The notes under the pieces are model-generated. The model ran no database searches. It was not told where the DNA came from and worked only from the letters and a program-made list of their open reading frames with translations. A program made the translations under genes and the position numbers. This document shows positions 57,101-64,000 of a stretch of DNA of 64,000 nt, in pieces; within the stretch, counting starts at the first letter, position 1, and the number at the start of each line of letters is the position of its first letter. Location of the stretch: positions 36,207,282 through 36,271,281 of the forward strand of contig OZ022258.1 in assembly GCA_963978905.1 (NCBI GenBank). Direction: 5' to 3'. The DNA is from Trichostrongylus colubriformis (Eukaryota > Nematoda > Chromadorea > Rhabditida > Trichostrongylidae).

Positions 57101-60077
57101 AAATTCTCCCACGATACCTATCTGGTGCTTTTCCGCAATTCTGCAATTCTGCAGTTCCGCAACTCCGCAAATCCCAAATCTATGAACGCCGCCTTAGTGC
57201 AACATGACTTACGTAAAACTGTCCAAAACTCACAAGGTGTTTGCGATAATCAAGTTCGTTATTTATTGCATACCTCAGATTGAACTGTTGTAGTCGGCGA
57301 TTTTATTACAGCGGCTAGTTGCTTTTTCTTTTCCGTGATACGTTTTTGTAGTTCGTCCCTCTGATTTTGTAGGTCCGTTTTACTCTTTTTTCGGGTTATC
57401 TAAACATAGTAAACTTGTCCATGAGGAAAATAATGAAAATTTCGGTTTGAAATCAATTGTACAAAGTAGTCATGTGACATTTCGCATCCAAATGTTTTAT
57501 CCAAAGTGTTCATAAAAACCTTGAGCGAGTTCTGCTTGCCGTCATATAGATGATTCTATTCCCGAAGGCAGCGCTACTAAATCTTTAAAGTACTCAGGAA
57601 AAACTTATAAACATGATACGTGAGCGTCACTCTTACATGTTTGTAGTGGTTCGAAGCACCGTAAGGGTTTATTATGGTGATCACGACTGGGATAACCTGT
57701 GTTCTGTGGGTGCACGCGCGACTTTCAAGCGCACTATATGTAACGCAAGTCGGACTGAAAAGCAGCCTAAGCTGGTCATGCCCTGCCGTAGTGCACCATG
57801 GTGAAGCTGGTCGGGTTGCTGATTGGGCGAGGCAATGACTGCTGCTTGGCTTGGCCTTGCCTCACCGGCTCCCTAGTGATACAGTAAGGCGTGAATCTCT
57901 GATTAGGATAAGAGGTACTGCTTCTCTTCGCAGCGGCTCTACTTGGCATCTCCACCTTCATATTTAACAATCGACCCAAATCCTGCGAAGTGTATTCAAC
58001 CAATCGACCTACTGAAGTTTGATTTTGTGGTTCAGTTGAACATTGAACCTCTATGACCAATTTCCATGTCTCTTTATGCTACATACCAATATAAAATCGC
58101 ACGTGCCTCTACTTTATGGCTTCCGTAAAGGTGGAATCTATTGACCGGCACTTGATGTGTCGGGTATCGGTTGTTTGTTCTAGGGCATTTGGCCAAGATC
58201 CAAAACGCGAAAAGCTCTGTCACTGACTAATTCCTTTCCCTACCGTTACCTTCTTCTAAAGGCATTGGTAGGGTTAGTCTTCGCCGAACATGAAGAAAAA
58301 ATATTGTATGTGAAAGTCGATGTGTTTCGTAAAAAGAAGGAAAACCGGAATGAAAGGGCCAAAAAACGAGACCCTCTTCCCAACGTTGATTATAGAAGGG
58401 TTAGGCCACCTTGAAGGAAATGGGCTGTTAAAAAGGGCGCCTCTCGGAAGCCTGTGGACGCTTCTTTCACCGTGAACTTCGCCACACGTGGACTTCCTAG
58501 CTTTCATTCGTATTCACTTTGGAAGTTCTCCTTACCCACCTTACCCCTACCACTATCTTTGAGGTTCATTCCGTTATCTTCCCGTTGTTTAATCAAAGGA
58601 TTCACCAACCCAGAAGGGCATGCTTGGCCTGGGCTGGCGTTGATGCAGGAATGATTCCTGTACTACAGAAGAGTGGGAGTGCGCGCCACCTCTCACTACA
58701 CCACCTCCGTCCCTTTGCTTGCTTTTATCCTACTGTTTGTTACAGTTCGTAAACGAAGCCGCTGTTTATATTAAATTGAAGATTGTTGTACTAACAAATA
58801 ACAGGTGCGTACCTCAATAGTTACATTTTTCGTCCTCGTTTTCTTTGGAATCAACGAGAGCGACTTCACTCGAGCGCGTCTGTTTAGCAGTTGTATTCTG
58901 CGTAGACGACTCTGCTTGCCTCGCATGTTTTCCCATTCTCCCGTTGTGGATGAACCCTTCCTTTTTGAGCTTGGTGAATCCAAATGAGTGATGGATGCAG
59001 ATGGAATTCCCTCAGAAACCCCTGGTGAACCTAAGAAAATACTTGTTGGTAGCAGGTTGACAGCAGCCTGTGTCGTGGACGTATTTGGACCGACAAGTTT
59101 CCTCGTGGTTGTTGCACTGGGTGATGTGGTAATGGAGGTCGTTGATGTCGTAGTAGGCACTGTGCTGATTTCAGGTGAAGCCTGTTTTTCACCATACTCC
59201 AGATTTTCATCCTGTTCTTCTTCATCACCTATACCTTCGTAATCCCTCGGACCAGCTGTAGATTCTTCTGCCTCCAACTGGGTGTTGTCAGATTCTTCTG
59301 TGTAGTTGGAAGCAGTGCTCATTTTCTGCGTGCTGCTCGTAACTTTCTCGCTTTCCCGTTTTTCGGTGGTCGAAGAGAGACTCTCAATGGAGTCTTCTAT
59401 CATTGTGGTGGGGGCAGCCGTGGTTGTGGTGGTGGTAGGAGGCTGACTACTAGCTGTAGAGGTCGGCATTGCATACGTAGAGGTTTTCCAGGGAACTGGT
59501 GGTCGCGTTCGTATTACGTGTCGGTTATCCTTGATGGGTGGGATTTCAGTGGTTGACGGAAGTTCTACTTCTGAAATGAATTAAATTTCAATTCAAAATG
59601 TTTAATTTCAACTATTTCGGTCATAGCCCAAGGTCGAAATTTAGGATTATGAAATCATACCTTCAGTCTCCGGTGGAGGCTGTGGGAAACGCTGTGCATA
59701 TTGTGCTATAATTACCGGCTCGCGAACGGGTACCGGTGATGCTGGTCGATATCGCGGCTTGAGCGAAACTGAAAATCGATTCCAATCATTGACGTAAACT
59801 CATGGGAAAGATGAACAAATGAAACTATGATTAGATATGACTTGAAGACCAAGCGCCCTCCGGAAAGGACTCATCTTTGCCTACCTTTTTCTTCCTCTGG
59901 AACAGAAACTTCATAGTCTTGATACAATTGCTTCATGGCTAAACGGCGATCTTCGCTGTAGGGGTCCAAAAAGTCGAGATCTGGAAGAGCCTGAGCAGGC
60001 TCACCGGTTGCTTTCACTGGAATGCCAGTAGGCGACGGTGTAAAATTGGTTTTTGACGAATCGCACGATTGAAATTC
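54111..60077 (-). CDS. Thrombospondin type 1 repeat protein with Ser/Thr-rich region (5' end unresolved)
   Basis: Minus-strand exons in order of transcription: 60077-59885, 59768-59661, 59570-58813, 58078-57866, 57399-57274, 56205-56074, 54551-54410, 54346-54111 (stop TAA). Phases agree throughout: 635 aa without the missing start. Seen: acidic start (LPDLDFLDPYSEDRR), Pro-rich stretch (RPASPVPVREP), a 252-aa exon full of Thr/Ser/Pro with T-T-T runs and an acidic patch (GDEEEQDENLE), basic sequence KRKGSS...RLRRIQ, a Lys/Gln-rich probable coiled coil (TDLQNQRDELQKR), EGDTARALSWMLANVERMM, and near the C-terminus the TSP1 signature ADWSEWSVCNC with Cys pairs to ACSNAIC. Mucin-like stalk plus TSP1 suggests a secreted or surface adhesion/matrix role. 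A possible upstream exon is 60178-60147 (ATFDVYIESFD). Family member not identified. Confidence 0.7.
56500..57190. repeat. Short-word array GGAATTTGCGGAAT in a TSP1-gene intron, inverted at one end
   Basis: The word GGAATTTGCGGAATTG recurs many times at 56500-56910, with spacers like AAGATACGTATCG. From ~56990 to 57180 the same word appears in inverse (TTCCGCAAATTCC). The whole region can fold. Codons in it are artefacts. Confidence 0.75.
58257..58562. mobile_element. M2-like MITE in a TSP1-gene intron
   Basis: TAAAGGCATTGGTAGGGTTA and TTACCCCTACCACTATCTTTGA form terminal repeats of ~306 bp, similar to those of 19537-19901. Boundaries are approximate. Confidence 0.45.
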
Positions 60078-60146
60078 CTGCAAGTTCAACACTCATGGAA
60101 GGGAATTGTGTCTTTTGAAAGTTTTATCCAGATGGATGGAGCTTAC

Positions 60147-60178
60147 GTCAAAACTTTCAATATACACATCAAACGTTG
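60147..60178 (-). other. Possible upstream exon of the TSP1 gene
   Basis: CAACG...TTTTGAC ends in a good donor (GAC/GTAAGC) and joins in phase to the next exon as ATFDVYIESFD-EFQSC. Reading farther upstream in the same frame gives a hydrophobic stretch (FILCGFTLFAICL) resembling a signal peptide, but a stop precedes it before any ATG. The true first exon was not found. Confidence 0.35.
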
Positions 60179-60447
60179 CTTTTAGACAGATAGCAAATAA
60201 GGTGAAGCCACAAAGTATGAATGAAGCCGTGGGTCAAAACTTTCAAACCAGGTCACGGTGTCACGCAAATTGCATCGTGGAGCCGTCCCCGTTGTGAAAT
60301 AGCCACACGCCAGGGCCCGGCAGCCTGATCTAGTTGTTCTGTCCTGACGCACATCCACTTTCATGTGTCGAGAGGGGGGATAACCAGCTGGTTTCGAAAC
60401 GAAAAGAATAACAACAATCAGAGTCATAAGATCGGTTCAATCCTACT

Positions 60448-61692
60448 TTATATAATCGGCTAGGTGTGTCTGTTGGTGTGTGTGGGTGTGTTTGTGTGTG
60501 TGTATCTGTTTGACCGGAAATTCGTATCTCGCGTCGCAGCAAAGATGGGATCGAGGAATTCAGATATGGTATAGGGGATGTAAAGGAGATCCCAGCGGTG
60601 ATGGACTGAAAGTGATAGCAGCTGATGAGGGCTAATAAGGAGACTTAAAAGGCCAATGTCACCAAAACCGTTTCGCCTTCCGGGTCGATCCTAGACTGCC
60701 GAAACTCATAGGTGTTTCGAGGGGTGGGACGGACACATCAATGGTGGGTGATCCAAACTAATAACGGTTGATAAGATTCGATAACAAGTGTCAGAAGGTT
60801 AATGTCGCCAAACCCGTTCGCGCTTCTGGCTAAAGGTGGAATGTTCACTCGCAGGTATCACAGGGTACGGGAACCTTAATGGTGACTTTTCGAAACTGAT
60901 AACGGCTTACAGGGGCTCATTAGCGCCACTCAAAAAATGGGGAAGGGATAAAATCCGGAACACCGCTCACTATTACTATGCGACTGCTGCAGTAAATACG
61001 TCTGATGCTCAGAACTCTTGGGTGAACATATTTTGATCATGTTCTGATAGCTGCTGCCGATGTGTCGACCGCTAAATTTCCTAGCGTTCCAAATAATGGT
61101 GCATGTCTTCTGATACTGCTATCTACATGGATGATCAAGACACGATCTAGGTTTGTGACAGCAAAGCATGCGATTCATTCCCTCGTGCGGTACCAGCAAC
61201 AATACTGGGTATCGACCGCTAGACTATGTAAAATTCCAAGTGGTGGTGCATGTTTACAATAACGATGAGCATTGATAACTGACATATGGATCTACCACTA
61301 ATATGTAGGGAACAGATGCTCAGCAAGTGGACAAATTGCTACCAATTGATGCAGTTGAATCCAAAACCGCTGATCCCTAAACTATCCAAGCTCTCACTGA
61401 CCACTTCAGCGGAAGGGGTAACTAATTAGTGGATGTACCCATGTCATTCCTGAACATTGATCATCGATATCATTGTAACAAAAGGTATCGACCGCTAAAT
61501 CATCTGCCCTGTGAAAATTGGTGACCTTCCTCAGCGGTGATATCTTCGATATCGGTTAATATCTATCACCAATATGTAGAAAGTAGATGCTCAGCAAAAA
61601 GTCGACATCGACCAATGAATTCCCTTCTATTAAGTCGAATAAATAATGACTAATTCGCACAGTACTGTGCGATAGCTCAACTGGCCATATAT
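60448..61692. repeat. Satellite copy (145-bp type) then anonymous repeat-like sequence
   Basis: TATAATCGGCTA, a GT microsatellite (60465-60508) and one diverged 145-bp unit (60526-60660), followed by two further weak relatives (GATAACGGTTGATAAG near 60764; GATAACGGCTTACAGG near 60897). 61060-61620 contains repeated GTATCGACCGCTAAAT-type phrases (61066, 61205, 61488). No gene. Confidence 0.6.
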
Positions 61693-61694
61693 TA

Positions 61695-62929
61695 GGTTGT
61701 CCCAAAAGTCTTGTAGGATTTATCCAAAAAAAATCAATAACTCTTCTTAACTTCTAGGCAGGTCTAGGCGGTTCAGGAATATGGTAGAACGTTCTCTAAG
61801 TTTCCTAGTAAAATATATATTGACCCACCAGATTCCGTGGAGAGAGCTACAGTGCCCGTAGTCGATACCCACCCAACACGCGGTGACATCTACTATGAGT
61901 GGTCTTGGGGCAGCAAAGCGACGGAAGCTAGCGACTCCATCAACACAGCATTAGGCAAGGGATGTGTGAGCTAAGAGACCGTGCGCCGCTGTTTCATCAG
62001 CTTCAGCAACGGCGAGATTGACATAGATGACAAGCCACGCACGGGACGCCCACACGCATTCGACGACGAGGCTGCTCTCCGCCGTTCGCGCCGATTCTGA
62101 TACAACCATACGCGAGCTGGCGGAGAGGAATGGACAAGCACTCATAACCGTAAATCGTCGCTTCCACGAGCCTGGTTATCGGAGGGTGCTGTCGCGATGG
62201 ACCTCATGCCCTGACGGATGCTCACGAAAGTGCCCGTGTGAGCATCTGTCAGTTGCTGCTGCTCCGCCTGCATCGCAGCGATTTTCTCGTCTATCTGGCT
62301 ACGGGCGATGAAAGCTGGGACGTGTACGATACCGATGCATCCCGCGCCTTTTGACTGCTACGTGACGCCGAGCCGCCAACGCAGCCCATGTCCGACGTCC
62401 ATCCGAAGAAGATTCTACTCTGCTGCTTCTGGACGCGGAAGGAATGCTTCTCAAAGAGGTGCTGGCACAAGGCGAAACAGTACCCGCTTCCGTAATCACC
62501 CACAAGCTCCAGCAGATTGTCGTTGCTATTCGAGAAAAGCGCCTCAGAAGGTCCGCGGTCACCCTCATTCATGACAATGCCCATCCATACGTCGCGAAGT
62601 GTACCCAGTCCAGGCTACAGGGGCCCTGCTGGGATGTGCTGCCCCACCCGCCATACTCTCCAGACATTGCCCCTTCTGACTATCACCTTACCTAACCTCT
62701 TGAATCCTTCCTGGCCAAGAGAAAATTTGTTGATTGTGACATGCTTGCAAAGGCGATCGCGGACTTCTTCGACTCTCAGAACCCAGAGTTCTGGGAGGAG
62801 GGAATCAACGATTTATCTATGAGGGGGCAGAGAGTTGTCGATAACGTTGTTGCCTGATTGTTGTTTGTTGGAAGAAAAAGTAATAAAAAGTGATGATCGA
62901 AAAAATCCTGCAAGACATTTGGGACAACC
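61695..62929 (+). mobile_element. Mariner, near full length (1235 bp), decayed transposase
   Basis: TA (61693-61694) GGTTGTCCCAAAAGTCTTG to CAAGACATTTGGGACAACC TA. Transposase pieces in shifting frames: helix-turn-helix region (TIRELAERNGQALITVNRRF, GYRRVLSRW), then VTLIHDNAHPYVAK (second Asp), LPHPPYSPDIAPSDYHLT (third Asp, mariner spacing), FWEEGINDLSMRGQRVVDNV-stop. Several frameshifts and stops. Its 5' half is the reference against which the split copy at 19970-24706 was recognised. Confidence 0.9.
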
Positions 62930-63044
62930 TAATATTATATTTCTGACCCTTTCAGAATGCACGGAGAGTAGGCTTGAATATTTTGCTCATCACCAATTTT
63001 TTGATGAATACTACACCCCCTGTCCTTTCCATTGAATTGTATTA

Positions 63045-63920
63045 GGTTGATTCAATGTGAATCGGACGAATTGACAAAATTTTATCTTTATCGTACAACT
63101 TTTTAACGACAACTGGGAATCACTTTATGCTCCATCTTTATCATGAGCTTCTGCTACTGGTTAGGCAGATCGCGGTATGTCCTTGCTCCAGAAGGACGGA
63201 GGCTGGGTCACAAGGAAGTTCTCGAGTACAATCTTGACGTCGTCGCGAGTTTTGAAGTCTTGGCCTTCCAGGTGGCATTGGAGGTGGGAGGAAAGGTGGA
63301 AATCCGAAGGGACCAGGTCTGGGGAGTACGGTGGGTGTGGAAGCACGGAGCAACTGTACGAGAGCAGCTCGGCTTTCTTCAATCTCGCAATGTGCGGTCT
63401 CGCGTTATTGTGCTGGGAGTACGCATGTGACCGCCGCCGTCGCGAATTTCAGACATTTGCCTTTGACTCTCCAACCGACGAATGTAGACGTCGGCGGATA
63501 CTGGTGTACCTTCATCGAGCAGCTCCCCGTACTCCATGCCGTGTACGCCACGTCTCGCATGGCCTTCGTCTTCGATGGAATAGTCGCCCGATGCAAACTG
63601 CAAATGCCACAAGCACACTGTACTTTTGGCGGGGGTAAGCTTCTTGTCAACTACCTTTAGGCGTCTTTCAATATCCGCGGGTTCTTGGCCAGATAGCGAT
63701 AGAAATAGTATGACGTTGCGGATGTGGTCCCCGGACGGCTTGGAAATTTGCGGCATGGTGGCGGAATGCAACTAGTTTGGAGTGTTTGTTTGACTGTGTT
63801 TGAAGAGCATTTTATACTTATTCCAACGGTACCTCGCGCATCCATTTTCGTCAACTCATTGCTGAGTTATGATCCCTGGAAGACATCACTACCATTTGTC
63901 CGATTCATATTGAATCAACC
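63045..63920 (-). mobile_element. Internally deleted mariner (876 bp), second lineage
   Basis: TA-GGTTGATTCAATGTGAATCGG at the left, CCGATTCATATTGAATCAACC-TA at the right. On the minus strand the N-terminal half is open from ~63757 to ~63380 (MPQISKPSGDHIRNVILFL, ERRLKVVDKKLTPAKSTV, RRLESQRQMSEIR); it then passes straight into the C-terminal quarter in another frame (VLPHPPYSPDLVPSDFHLSS, FLVTQPPSFWSKDI) at 63382-63161. The catalytic core between is gone. Confidence 0.88.
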
Positions 63921-63957
63921 TATCGAATGGTCATTTCCCATGAAAAACTTCAGTCTA

Positions 63958-64000
63958 CTCAAAGACAGTGGTAAGGGTAATTCGGTCATATTGTTAAGCA
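63958..64000. repeat. M2-type MITE end, cut by window edge
   Basis: CTCAAAGACAGTGGTAAGGG matches the terminal repeat form seen at 58562 (inverted) and 19901. The rest lies outside the window. Confidence 0.4.

Noticed and set aside
58771..58812. Extension of the Ser/Thr-rich frame past 58813
   Set aside because: GAG/GTACGC at 58813 is a good donor and the next exon (58078-57866) continues in phase, so the extra 13 codons are intronic.

Overview
The window looks like nuclear DNA from a nematode, probably a clade V (rhabditid or strongylid) worm. The evidence is many small exons, introns as short as 52 bp ending in TTTCAG, splice-acceptor-like sites just upstream of start codons where a spliced leader would be added, and protein families whose closest remembered relatives are nematode: an MIF-2-type cytokine homologue, SmD2/SNR-4 and a Golgi class I mannosidase. 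Four host genes are supported. The rest is dense, often nested, transposon and satellite DNA.

Layout. (1) 1-3200: TIR elements and anonymous sequence. (2) 3237-17186, plus strand: a complete 13-exon class I alpha-1,2-mannosidase (GH47). Its introns hold a tandem array, a 1.38-kb near-perfect fold-back element and a MITE. (3) 17.2-28 kb: intergenic transposon cluster in which a gag-only BEL/Pao element sits inside a solo-LTR-like sequence, which itself splits a mariner; another deleted mariner abuts it, followed by a small hAT-type MITE with an 8-bp duplication. (4) 28039-32462, plus: complete 5-exon SmD2. (5) 32.5-37.4 kb: mariner-type MITE and a 2-kb GGTGCTA-ended TIR element (copy A). (6) 37412-44986, plus: complete 4-exon mif-2 homologue whose 6.3-kb first intron contains an RTE retrotransposon and a second GGTGCTA element (copy B), itself carrying a hAT-like MITE and a Tc1-like element. 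(7) 45-54 kb: MITEs, a palindromic mariner remnant, a 2.6-kb satellite field, a piggyBac-type MITE, a deleted Tc1-like element. (8) 54111-60077, minus: an 8-exon gene encoding a Ser/Thr/Pro-rich protein with a C-terminal thrombospondin type 1 repeat; its 5' end is unresolved. (9) 60.2-64 kb: satellite copy, a decayed mariner and an internally deleted mariner.

The host genes have unrelated roles (Golgi N-glycan trimming, splicing, MIF-like tautomerase, probable secreted or surface TSP1 protein) and no operon is apparent. Exon models were built by hand from splice signals, reading-frame phase and remembered family motifs. Transposon boundaries come from inverted repeats and target duplications read by eye. 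No searches or alignments were run.
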